A stretch of DNA of 6,322 nt from assembly GCA_011682595.1 (NCBI GenBank), contig JAACEH010000113.1:1-6322 (forward strand), given 5' to 3'. This DNA comes from Anaerolineaceae bacterium. Its GTDB lineage: Bacteria; Planctomycetota; Phycisphaerae; FEN-1346; JAACEH01. The notes beneath the pieces were generated by a model that was not told where the DNA came from, did not search any database, and saw nothing but the letters and a program-made list of their open reading frames with translations. The stretch's first letter is position 1; every line of letters begins with the position of its first letter. Positions 1 through 5,865 of this stretch are shown piece by piece. The translations under genes were made by a program, and so were the position numbers.

Positions 1-434
1 TGGGGCGGCTCGACGGGCTGACCTGCACGGTGGACTGCGACGTTCTGCAGGCCGACGGCGGCACGCGGACCGCCTCGATCACCGGGGCCTACGTAGCCCT
101 GGCCTCGGCCCTCGTCCGGCGGCGAAAGATGCTGCCGGTCCGCGGCCAGTGGCCGCTGGTTGACGTGGCCATGGCCACCAGCGTCGGCCTGGTTGACGGC
201 CGGGCTCTGCTGGACCTGGAATATGTCGAGGATGCCCGGGCCCAGGTCGACATGAACGTGGTCATGACCGCCGGCGGCCGCTTCATCGAGATTCAGGCCA
301 CCGGCGAAGAGCACACCTTCGGCCCCGAGGACCTGCAACGGCTGCTCGACCTGGCCGGCAAGGGTTGCCGCCGCCTGGCGATGCTTCAGAAGAAGGCCCT
401 GCCGGCGTCGGCGCCCTGGCCCGACCGGCGATAA
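1..434 (+). CDS. rph: Ribonuclease PH, C-terminal part (5' end outside window)
   Basis: RNase PH is a phosphorolytic 3'-to-5' exoribonuclease that trims tRNA 3' ends using inorganic phosphate, usually as a hexameric cytosolic ring. The frame is open from base 3 and ends at TAA 432-434, leaving about 143 residues of a protein that is normally about 240. The family signature DCDVLQADGGTRTASITGAY follows about ten visible residues; its GGTRT contains the Arg that contacts phosphate in characterised homologues. Further on, YVEDARAQVDMNVVMT carries the conserved acidic residues of the metal/catalytic site, followed by FIEIQATGEE and the C-terminal helix LLDLAGKGCRRL. A GTG at base 30 lies inside the conserved block and is not the real start. 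The C-terminus looks intact. An AAGGAG motif overlaps the stop codon but has no well-spaced start codon after it. Identification is secure; only the N-terminal part is unseen. Confidence 0.96.
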   Translation, partial: GRLDGLTCTVDCDVLQADGGTRTASITGAYVALASALVRRRKMLPVRGQWPLVDVAMATSVGLVDGRALLDLEYVEDARAQVDMNVVMTAGGRFIEIQATGEEHTFGPEDLQRLLDLAGKGCRRLAMLQKKALPASAPWPDRR

Positions 435-475
435 GGAGCTTTTGTCGGGACGAACTCCGCGGGCGACCGTAGAAT

Positions 476-548
476 GCCAGGTGCGACCCGGCCCGTCGCA
501 GCAGATGATTTGGCGGCGCTGGCTTTTCGCTTTTCGTTCTTCGTTTAG
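476..548 (+). terminator. Possible terminator-like structure downstream of rph
   Basis: A perfect 6-bp hairpin, TGCGAC (482-487) with GTCGCA (495-500) and a 7-nt loop, sits within a wider pairing of GCCAG (476-480) with CTGGC (519-523). T-rich sequence begins immediately after (TTTTCGCTTTTCG and on to 548). Hairpin followed by U-rich RNA fits an intrinsic terminator for rph, but the U tract is interrupted and the outer stem encloses a long unpaired stretch, so efficiency is doubtful. Confidence 0.35.
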
Positions 549-570
549 AGCAGTTCACGCTCGGGTGTGC

Positions 571-604
571 CCAGGCCGGGGTGGCATGGTCCACGCTTGC
601 CTGG
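571..604 (+). repeat. Two-tier hairpin in the rph-lipoprotein spacer
   Basis: CCAGGC (571-576) pairs with GCCTGG (599-604), and inside it GTGG (581-584) pairs with CCAC (591-594). The internal loop is 4 x 4 nt and the terminal loop CATGGT is 6 nt. The symmetry suggests an RNA or DNA palindrome rather than chance, though individual stems are short. It is not followed by a T-run, so it is unlikely to be a terminator. Confidence 0.45.
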
Positions 605-630
605 CCATAAGAGAGTTCGCGATGTATGAT

Positions 631-655
631 CACGGCCTGGCACAGCCAGACCGTG
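631..655 (+). repeat. Strong hairpin upstream of lipoprotein gene
   Basis: CACGG (631-635) pairs with CCGTG (651-655) and CTGGC (637-641) with GCCAG (645-649), leaving one C/A mismatch and a 3-nt loop ACA: ten pairs in a nearly continuous stem. The GCCAG arm can alternatively pair with the CTGGC at 660-664, which is directly followed by TTTTCATTTTCATTT. The two pairings exclude each other, as in an attenuator, but the alternative stem is only 5 bp with a 10-nt loop. Confidence 0.5.
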
Positions 656-693
656 GCACCTGGCTTTTCATTTTCATTTAGCGAATCGGCACA

Positions 694-699
694 GGGAGG
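694..699 (+). promoter_or_regulatory. Ribosome binding site fixing the lipoprotein start
   Basis: GGGAGG lies seven bases before ATG 707. It favours this start over the upstream in-frame ATG 626 and the internal ATG 758, which would remove the basic n-region of the signal peptide. Confidence 0.75.
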
Positions 700-706
700 T
701 TCGGCC

Positions 707-1606
707 ATGACGGCCCCTAACCAGAAATGCCGGAAACGCCGGAAATGCCGGAAATGGATGGTCTTGTTTGTCGCCTTGGCTGGCCTGGCCTTGCAGGGTT
801 GTGGCGGCATCAAGCAGGATTACGGGAACTTCGATCGTTTTATCGGCCAGGAGCCGCCGCGGACGTTTCTGCTGATCGAGTACACCGGCCCGTTGGCCGG
901 CAACGACGCCGAGCGGGTGCGCCGGGAGATGATCGAGAAGGGGCTGCCCAAGGCGTTCGTCATCGCCGACGAGGACGAGGCGTTCCTGTGTTACGGGCTC
1001 TATGACGACAATCGCAAGGCCAGGACCTACCTCAAGGACAAGAGATTGCTGGCCTCGGTGCGCGACTCGCAGGGCCGGACGATCTTCGGGTCGAACCTGC
1101 GGGTTCTGTCGGTCCTGCTGCCCGAGACGACGCCCAGGTCGCGGTACGACCTGGTCGAGTCGGCCGAGCGAGCCAATCGGGCCGGCGCCGAAAGGAAAGC
1201 CCTGCCGAAACGCTACACGGTCCGCGTCGGAAGTTTCAACCTCTACGGCCGCAAGCACGCGGCGACCGAGTACGCCGAGCAGCTCCGCCGCAAAGGGTTC
1301 GAGGCCTACGTCTTCCACGGGCCGGCCTGGAGCCACGTGACTGTGGGCCTGTTCGACAACACAATCTTCGACGACTGGCACCGCATGTCCGACCCGATGA
1401 ATCCGCCGAAGATCGTCTCTGGGCAGGTCAACGGCATCCTGCGAGCCCTGCCGCGACAGAACCTCGACGGTCACCTCTTCACCGAAAAAGAAGGCCGCGA
1501 AGTCAGAGAGGCCGAGGCCCGGGCCAAGGCCAAAGGGCGACGCGTCGAGTCGTACAGCCATTTCGTTTTCAGCGCCGTGACGGCCATCCCGAAACGAACC
1601 CCGTAA
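707..1606 (+). CDS. Predicted SPOR-domain lipoprotein
   Basis: Protein of 299 residues, probably exported and lipid-anchored. ATG 707 is chosen because GGGAGG (694-699) lies seven bases upstream; an in-frame ATG at 626 has no such site and would run through the upstream hairpins. The N-terminus is strongly basic (residues 7-16), followed by hydrophobic MVLFVALAGLAL and lipobox LQGC with lipidation Cys32. Residues 169-216 resemble a SPOR domain (YTVRVGSFNLYGRKHAATEY, then a helix and HVTVGLFD), a fold that binds denuded peptidoglycan glycan strands. Residues 52-136 have a similar order of elements (strand, helix 67-79, then AFLCYGLYD) and may be a diverged second copy. A charged helix spans about 260-278. 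The gene lies between rph and rdgB, with 57 nt before the latter, so co-transcription with rdgB is possible. SPOR assignment is by pattern; the cellular role is unknown. Confidence 0.85.
   Translation: MTAPNQKCRKRRKCRKWMVLFVALAGLALQGCGGIKQDYGNFDRFIGQEPPRTFLLIEYTGPLAGNDAERVRREMIEKGLPKAFVIADEDEAFLCYGLYDDNRKARTYLKDKRLLASVRDSQGRTIFGSNLRVLSVLLPETTPRSRYDLVESAERANRAGAERKALPKRYTVRVGSFNLYGRKHAATEYAEQLRRKGFEAYVFHGPAWSHVTVGLFDNTIFDDWHRMSDPMNPPKIVSGQVNGILRALPRQNLDGHLFTEKEGREVREAEARAKAKGRRVESYSHFVFSAVTAIPKRTP
721..756 (+). repeat. Four-copy 9-bp tandem repeat in signal-peptide coding region
   Basis: Four consecutive 9-bp units read CCAGAAATG, CCGGAAACG, CCGGAAATG and CCGGAAATG; the last two are identical. 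The unit is a multiple of three, so copy-number change keeps the frame and adds or removes a basic tripeptide (roughly R-K-C/R) in the signal-peptide n-region. The downstream ATG 758 follows directly. Confidence 0.85.
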
Positions 1607-1663
1607 GACCGGCGGTCCCGGCCGCAACCGCCCGTGCCGCAAAAGACTGAAGAAGATACGCCC

Positions 1664-2281
1664 ATGTGCCCGGCTCCCCGAATCCTGGTCGTCGGAACCC
1701 GCAACCGGAAGAAGTGCCGCGAGATGCGCCAGCTCCTGGCCGGTCTGCCGCTGGAGGTTGTGCCGCTGTCGGACTTTGACTGTCTGGCGACACATGAGGA
1801 AACAGGTTCGACCTTCAGCGAAAACTCTCGCCAGAAGGCCCTGGCCTACGCCCGGGCGACCGGCCACTGGTGCCTGGCCGACGACAGCGGCCTGGAGGTC
1901 CCCGCCCTGGGAGACCGGCCCGGCATCTACTCGGCCCGCTGGGGCGGCCGTGACGGTGACGACCAGGCGAACAATCGCAAGCTGATGGACGAACTCGCCG
2001 CGGTGCCGCGCGACAAGTGGCAGGCTCGCTACGTTTGCGTGGCTGCGCTGGCTTCGCCCGAAGGGGTGCTGCTGGCGGCCGAGGGAACCTGCTCGGGTCT
2101 GATCACGGACCAGCCGGCGGGCGACGGCGGCTTTGGTTACGACCCCTACTTCTACGTCCCCGACCACGGCTGCACCATGGCCCAACTGTCCCCCGCCGCC
2201 AAGCACGCCATCAGCCACCGCGGCAAGGCCTTGCGGGCCCTCCGCGAGAAACTCGCCGAATTGCTCAAGACCGAAAAGTAG
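1664..2281 (+). CDS. rdgB: XTP/dITP diphosphatase (non-canonical purine NTP pyrophosphatase, HAM1/RdgB family)
   Basis: This cytosolic enzyme hydrolyses dITP, XTP and ITP to the monophosphate and pyrophosphate, keeping deaminated purines out of DNA and RNA. The 205-residue product is close to the family's usual length of about 200. Motifs appear in order: TRNRKK (12-17, the T/SxNxxK nucleotide-binding motif), TFSENSRQKA (50-59), ADDSGLEV (72-79) with the catalytic acidic pair, PGIYSARW (86-93), DGGFGYDPYF (154-163), and the C-terminal SHRGKAL (184-190). ATG 1664 is chosen because the family begins a few residues before the first strand (RILVVGTRN); an in-frame GTG at 1634 would add ten residues that do not look like the family. 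The ribosome binding site is weak (GAAGAAGA). It lies 57 nt after the lipoprotein gene and shares a neighbourhood with rph, a frequent arrangement in bacteria. All key residues are present. Confidence 0.96.
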   Translation: MCPAPRILVVGTRNRKKCREMRQLLAGLPLEVVPLSDFDCLATHEETGSTFSENSRQKALAYARATGHWCLADDSGLEVPALGDRPGIYSARWGGRDGDDQANNRKLMDELAAVPRDKWQARYVCVAALASPEGVLLAAEGTCSGLITDQPAGDGGFGYDPYFYVPDHGCTMAQLSPAAKHAISHRGKALRALREKLAELLKTEK

Positions 2282-2300
2282 GATGCTGCCGGGGCTGCAC

Positions 2301-2328
2301 TTGACAGCGCCCGGGCGACGGGTAGGAT
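2301..2328 (+). promoter_or_regulatory. Sigma70-type promoter for the oxidoreductase pair
   Basis: A perfect -35 hexamer TTGACA (2301-2306) is followed after 16 bp by TAGGAT (2323-2328), matching TATAAT at four of six positions including the key first two and last bases. Transcription would start near 2335, leaving about 60 nt of leader before ATG 2395. AT-rich hexamers at correct spacing stand out in such GC-rich DNA, and the site lies just after rdgB ends. The leader contains the 10-bp palindrome GGCCGCGGCC (2340-2349). No operator was recognised. Confidence 0.6.
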
Positions 2329-2381
2329 AACCTGACACGGGCCGCGGCCAACACGGTCGGGTGCCCGCACAAACCAGGGTG

Positions 2382-2388
2382 AAAGGAG
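2382..2388 (+). promoter_or_regulatory. Strong ribosome binding site of the Gfo/Idh/MocA gene
   Basis: AAAGGAG is separated by six bases from ATG 2395. It is one of the best Shine-Dalgarno matches in the window and fixes the start. Confidence 0.8.
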
Positions 2389-2394
2389 CGTCTA

Positions 2395-3546
2395 ATGGGT
2401 ATCAGCATCGGGATGGTGGGCTGCGGCCGGTTCGCCCAGGCCTTCATACCCCTGTTTCGCGATCATCCGCTGGTTGACCGCATCGCGCTGTGTGACACAA
2501 ATTCGGACAACCTGAGCAAGAGCGCCGCGGCGCATAAGATCGCCGAGACCTATGACTCGCTGGAGGCCATCTGCCGCAGCGACCTGGACGCCCTGGTGAT
2601 TATCACCCAGCCGTGGCTTCATGCGCCGCAAGCCGTCCAGGCGCTTGAAGCGGGCAAACACGTCTACAGCGCCGTGCCGATCATCAGCCTGCCCGGCGGC
2701 GACGAGATGCTCCAGTGGTGCGACAAGCTCGTCGACACCGTGAAGCGGACCGGGCGGCACTACATGATGGGCGAAACGTCCTACTACCACGCCGAGGCGA
2801 TGTACGGCCGGAAGATGGCCGCCCGGGGAGCCTTCGGCCATTTCGTCCACGCCCACGGTTGTTACCTGCACGACGTCGACACGCCGGTGAGCAATCTGCG
2901 CGAAGTGGCCATGCGGCGACACGGAAAGAGTTGGAACATGAAACTCAGCGGCAACGTTCCGATGCACTACCCGACGCACAGCATGGCCGGGCCGGTGTCG
3001 GTGATGGGCGCTCACATGACCGAGGTTGCCGCCTTCGGCCACAAGACACCGGGCGACGACTGGCATCGCGCCGACACGGTCAGCGGCAACGAGTTCGGCA
3101 ACGAGACGGCGCTGTTTCGGATGAGCAATGGCGCCACGTGCGAGATTCACGAGTACCGGAAGATCGGCCACGTAAACTTCGAGAACCTCAGCGTCTGGGG
3201 GACCGAGGCGTCGCTGGTTTCGCTGCCTCCTGAAGGGAGCCCGGCCCGGTGGCTGACGACCGAGGGGGTCACGGAGCTGACCACAGACCAGATGCGCGAC
3301 CCTCTGCCGGCGGAAGTCGAGAAGGCCATGGGAGGTTCGCTGCCGCACAACCTCTACGGCGGCCACGGGGGCAGCCACCCCTACCTGGTGCACGAGTTCG
3401 TGGAGTCGGTGCACCAGGATCGTCTGCCGGCGGTCAACATCTGGGAAGCGGCGCGATACTTTGCCCCCGGCGTGATGGCCCACAAGTCGGCCCTGGCCGG
3501 AGGCGAACTGCTGAAGGTCCCCGACTGGGGCGACCCGCCGCAGTGA
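2395..3546 (+). CDS. Gfo/Idh/MocA family NAD(P)-dependent oxidoreductase, EKP-less variant
   Basis: Product of 383 residues with the two-domain layout of this family: N-terminal Rossmann fold to about residue 120, then an alpha/beta substrate domain. The dinucleotide loop is GMVGCGRFAQ (6-15); Asp34 at the end of the second strand (ALCDTN) favours NAD over NADP. VIITQPWLHAPQAVQALEAG (68-87) is the usual second half of the fold. The family's EAGKHVxxEKP motif reads EAGKHVYSAVP (85-95), so the lysine that normally touches cofactor and substrate is replaced by Val94. In the substrate domain, HYPTHSMAGPVSVMGAH (191-207) occupies the usual catalytic-His helix, with His195 a candidate. The C-terminal GGHGGSHPYLVHEFVESV (322-339) is also family-like. 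No signal peptide is evident, so it is probably cytosolic. It follows the promoter at 2301 and precedes the FAD oxidoreductase by 43 nt. Family assignment is firm; the substrate is unknown, and the missing lysine suggests altered chemistry. Confidence 0.92.
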   Translation: MGISIGMVGCGRFAQAFIPLFRDHPLVDRIALCDTNSDNLSKSAAAHKIAETYDSLEAICRSDLDALVIITQPWLHAPQAVQALEAGKHVYSAVPIISLPGGDEMLQWCDKLVDTVKRTGRHYMMGETSYYHAEAMYGRKMAARGAFGHFVHAHGCYLHDVDTPVSNLREVAMRRHGKSWNMKLSGNVPMHYPTHSMAGPVSVMGAHMTEVAAFGHKTPGDDWHRADTVSGNEFGNETALFRMSNGATCEIHEYRKIGHVNFENLSVWGTEASLVSLPPEGSPARWLTTEGVTELTTDQMRDPLPAEVEKAMGGSLPHNLYGGHGGSHPYLVHEFVESVHQDRLPAVNIWEAARYFAPGVMAHKSALAGGELLKVPDWGDPPQ

Positions 3547-3577
3547 TTGAAGGGACGGCACGCACCCAATGTCTAAC

Positions 3578-3583
3578 GGAGAG
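3578..3583 (+). promoter_or_regulatory. Ribosome binding site favouring start at 3590
   Basis: GGAGAG ends six bases before ATG 3590. The alternative in-frame ATG 3569 has only a distant AGGGA (about 14 bases away), so translation probably begins at 3590, seven codons further in. Confidence 0.65.
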
Positions 3584-3589
3584 TTTGTC

Positions 3590-5809
3590 ATGCGAACGGT
3601 GAAGATCAGGACCGACCTCGTGGTCGCCGGCGGCGGGATGGCCGGGCTGGTCGGGGCCGTCGCCGCGGCGCGGCACGGGGCAAAGGTGGTCCTGGTCCAG
3701 GACCGGCCGGTGCTGGGCGGCAACGCCTCCAGCGAGGTCCGCGTCTGGGTCGGCGGGGCCCAGGGCCACACGATCAACCGTTTCGCTCGCGAGGGCGGCA
3801 TCCTCAACGAGATCCTCCTGGAGCAACTGCACCGCAACCCGCATTGCAGCCCGCCGGTGTGGGACGCGATTCTTCTGGAACTGGTGACCGGCCAGCCGAA
3901 CATCACGCTGCTGCTGGACACGGCGGTCGATGCGGTGAAGGCCGACGGCCCCAGGACACGGCGTCGCGTCCGCTCGCTGGGGGCGTTCTGCGCGACGAGT
4001 CAGACGCGGTACGAGATCGTGGCGCCGCTGGTGCTGGACGCCTCGGGCGATTCGATCGTCGGCATCCTGGCCGGGGCGGACTATCGACTCGGCAAAGAAG
4101 GCCGCCAGGAGTTCGGGGAGCCGACGGCCCCGGCCAAGGCCGACCCGAGGTGCCTGGGGGCGTCGCTCTACTTTTACTCGAAGGACATGGGCCGGCCGGT
4201 GCCGTTCGTCAGGCCCGACTTCGCGATCGACGTGTCGGGCACGCCGCGAATCCGCAAGGGAGGATTTGACGGGACAATCCAGGGCTGCCGGCTGTGGTGG
4301 GTCGAGTGGGGCGGCGAACTGGACACGGTGCACGACTCGGCCGCGATCAAGGGCAAGCTGACCGCCATCATCTATGGCCTGTGGGACCACATCAAGAATT
4401 CGGGCCGCTTCCCCGAAGCGCGGAACCTCGACCTGGAGTGGGTCGGCGCGGTGCCGGGCAAGCGCGAGAGTTACCGCCTGATGGGCCCGCACATCCTGAC
4501 CGAGCAGGACCTGTTCAGTCAGCCCGACTTTCCCGACGCCTGCGCCACCGGCGGCTGGACGATCGACCATCATCCGCCGCGCGGCTTCTTCAGCAGCCAG
4601 CCGCCCTCACGGCACATCACCCTGCCCGGCCCGTACAACATTCCCTTGCGCTGCCTGTTCTCGCGAAACGTCGAGAACCTGTTGATGGCCGGCCGCAACA
4701 TCAGCGCCAGCAACGTGGCCTTCGGGTCGATTCGTCTGATGGGCACGGGCGCCGTCTGCGGCCAGGCGGCCGGGACCGCGGCGGCGATGTGCCTGCGGGG
4801 CAAGTTTCTGCCGGCCCGGCTTGCAGGCGACAGCCGGTTGCTCGAACGGTTCCAGCAGACGCTGCTGGGCGACGACCAGCACATTATCGGCCTCGCCAAT
4901 CGCGAGGCCCGGGACCTGGCCCGTTCGGCGACGGTGACCGCCTCGAGCGAGTTGGTGATTCGCGGCGCGGCGGCCGAGGCCAAGGCCGAGCCGACCCGCG
5001 CCGGAACGTGGGACGAGTGGCTGATGGTGCCCGTGGTGACGCCCGAGGTCAAAAGGGTGCAACTGCTGGTCGACGCTTCGGCGGCGACGACCATGACCGT
5101 GGAGATTCGCCGCAACGATTTCGCCCCGACGCGGCACCACTATTTCGCCAAGGAACTGCTGGCCAGGCGGCGCGTCCGGGTGCCCGGGGGCCGCCGCCAG
5201 TGGGTGACCGTCCCGGTGGACCTGGCCTTGGACGAGCCGACCAACCTGTGGTTCGTGGTCAAGAAGAACCGCCGTCTGGCCCTGCACGGATCGCGACAGA
5301 GGTTCAGCGGAGTTCTTTCCTCTCGCGGCAATCGCCAGGGGTGGCCAAACCCGCGGCTGGACCTGTTCGCCTTTCGCATCAGCCCCGGCCAGCCGGTCTA
5401 CGCGGCGGCGAACGTGATCAACGGTTACGCGCGGCCGTACATCATGCCCAACCTCTGGGTCGCCGGCCAGCGCGTCGGCGGGAAGCGGAAGCCCTGGCTG
5501 GAGTTGTCGTGGCCGCAGCCAAGAAGGATTCGCCGGGTGCAGCTCTACCTGTCGCACGATCCGGACATGCAGATTCCGACCATGCTGATGGACTATCCGT
5601 TCCGGGCGGTGCCGACCATCCTCAAGGACTTTTCGCTTTATGCCCGCATCGACGGCCGGCGAAAGCGCCTGGCCCGGGTTCGCGACAATCACCGCCGCAT
5701 GGTGGCCATCGATCTGGAAAGAGCGGTCCGCGCGGATCGGCTGCGCCTGGTTGCCGAGGCGACCAACGGCAGCCCGCGAGCGGAGGTCTACGAAGTCCGC
5801 GTCTACTGA
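3590..5809 (+). CDS. FAD-dependent oxidoreductase (FAD_oxidored family) with C-terminal beta-sandwich modules
   Basis: Product of 739 residues from ATG 3590 (746 from ATG 3569). The FAD-binding Rossmann motif GGGMAG is at 14-19, with Asp38 in VLVQDRPVLGG as the ribose-binding acid. GNASSEVRVWVGGAQGH (44-60), VLDASGDSIVGILAGADYRL (148-167), GKRESYRLMGPHILTEQD (290-307) and NLLMAGRNISASNVAFGSIR (363-382), then GTGAVCGQAAGTAAA (385-399), are the successive blocks of this flavoprotein family; the last ones close over the flavin. After about residue 445 come two beta-rich regions: 446-597 (opening ATVTASSE) and 600-739 (YAAANVINGYARP, then PWLELSWPQPRRIRRVQLYL), the latter like an F5/8-type or galactose-binding fold. 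No signal peptide or Tat motif is visible, so it is probably cytosolic. It is likely co-transcribed with the preceding Gfo/Idh/MocA gene, suggesting joint oxidation of a carbohydrate-like substrate. The substrate is not identifiable; the module boundaries are estimates. Confidence 0.9.
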   Translation: MRTVKIRTDLVVAGGGMAGLVGAVAAARHGAKVVLVQDRPVLGGNASSEVRVWVGGAQGHTINRFAREGGILNEILLEQLHRNPHCSPPVWDAILLELVTGQPNITLLLDTAVDAVKADGPRTRRRVRSLGAFCATSQTRYEIVAPLVLDASGDSIVGILAGADYRLGKEGRQEFGEPTAPAKADPRCLGASLYFYSKDMGRPVPFVRPDFAIDVSGTPRIRKGGFDGTIQGCRLWWVEWGGELDTVHDSAAIKGKLTAIIYGLWDHIKNSGRFPEARNLDLEWVGAVPGKRESYRLMGPHILTEQDLFSQPDFPDACATGGWTIDHHPPRGFFSSQPPSRHITLPGPYNIPLRCLFSRNVENLLMAGRNISASNVAFGSIRLMGTGAVCGQAAGTAAAMCLRGKFLPARLAGDSRLLERFQQTLLGDDQHIIGLANREARDLARSATVTASSELVIRGAAAEAKAEPTRAGTWDEWLMVPVVTPEVKRVQLLVDASAATTMTVEIRRNDFAPTRHHYFAKELLARRRVRVPGGRRQWVTVPVDLALDEPTNLWFVVKKNRRLALHGSRQRFSGVLSSRGNRQGWPNPRLDLFAFRISPGQPVYAAANVINGYARPYIMPNLWVAGQRVGGKRKPWLELSWPQPRRIRRVQLYLSHDPDMQIPTMLMDYPFRAVPTILKDFSLYARIDGRRKRLARVRDNHRRMVAIDLERAVRADRLRLVAEATNGSPRAEVYEVRVY

Positions 5810-5865
5810 CCGCCTCGACAAGGTGGCGGCCGGCGAAGCGGCGAATCGGCGAACCATCGGGCCGC

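Larger units (their letters stand above)
476..664. repeat. Imperfect inverted-repeat element, about 189 bp, candidate REP/MITE-like repeat
   Basis: The left end GCCAGGTGCGAC (476-487) and the right end GTGGCACCTGGC (653-664) are reverse complements except at one position, with nine contiguous outer matches. Inside lie two further palindromes. No obvious target-site duplication flanks the ends (GAAT on the left, TTTT on the right) and there is no transposase, so a non-autonomous mobile origin is only a suggestion. Palindromic intergenic repeats of similar appearance are common in large, GC-rich genomes. The element could equally be a folded leader or terminator region. Confidence 0.4.
435..706. 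other. Structured intergenic spacer between rph and lipoprotein gene
   Basis: I see no credible coding sequence in these 272 bases. A 79-codon frame starting at TTG 442 exists, but its only Shine-Dalgarno is three bases away and its translation runs through the hairpins. The spacer holds a 12-bp inverted repeat matching at 11 of 12 positions (476-487 with 653-664), three local hairpins (482-500, 571-604, 631-655), and a 10-bp direct repeat CTGGCTTTTC (519-528 and 660-669), each copy followed by T-rich sequence. It ends with the ribosome binding site of the lipoprotein gene. A TATGAT at 625-630 resembles a -10 box but lacks a usable -35. The structure could be a repeat element, a terminator region, or a leader RNA; one sequence cannot decide. 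Confidence 0.6.

Noticed and set aside
625..630. TATGAT as a -10 box for the lipoprotein gene
   Set aside because: No acceptable -35 lies 16-18 bp upstream and the extended -10 TGn is misplaced; TTGCCT at 598-603 is 21 bp away.
442..681. Small open frame of 79 codons in the rph-lipoprotein spacer
   Set aside because: It starts at TTG only three bases after the AAGGAG motif, crosses all the hairpins and repeats, and encodes no recognisable protein pattern.
721..756. Tandem 9-bp repeat considered as a CRISPR or iteron-like array
   Set aside because: The units are contiguous without spacers, lie inside the coding region, and there are no cas or replication genes nearby.
674..2338. Long open frame on the minus strand (554 codons) across the lipoprotein and rdgB genes
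   Set aside because: It is antisense to two well-supported genes. Its translation is low-information (Gly/Val/Arg-rich) with no family motif, typical of open antisense frames in GC-rich DNA.
2392..3921. Long minus-strand open frame (509 codons) over the Gfo/Idh/MocA gene
   Set aside because: It mirrors a clear coding gene, has no recognisable motif, and its composition is an antisense artefact.
5810..5829. CCGCC/GGCGG stem just after the FAD oxidoreductase stop as its terminator
   Set aside because: Only five base pairs with a 10-nt loop and no following T-run; in DNA this GC-rich it is likely chance.
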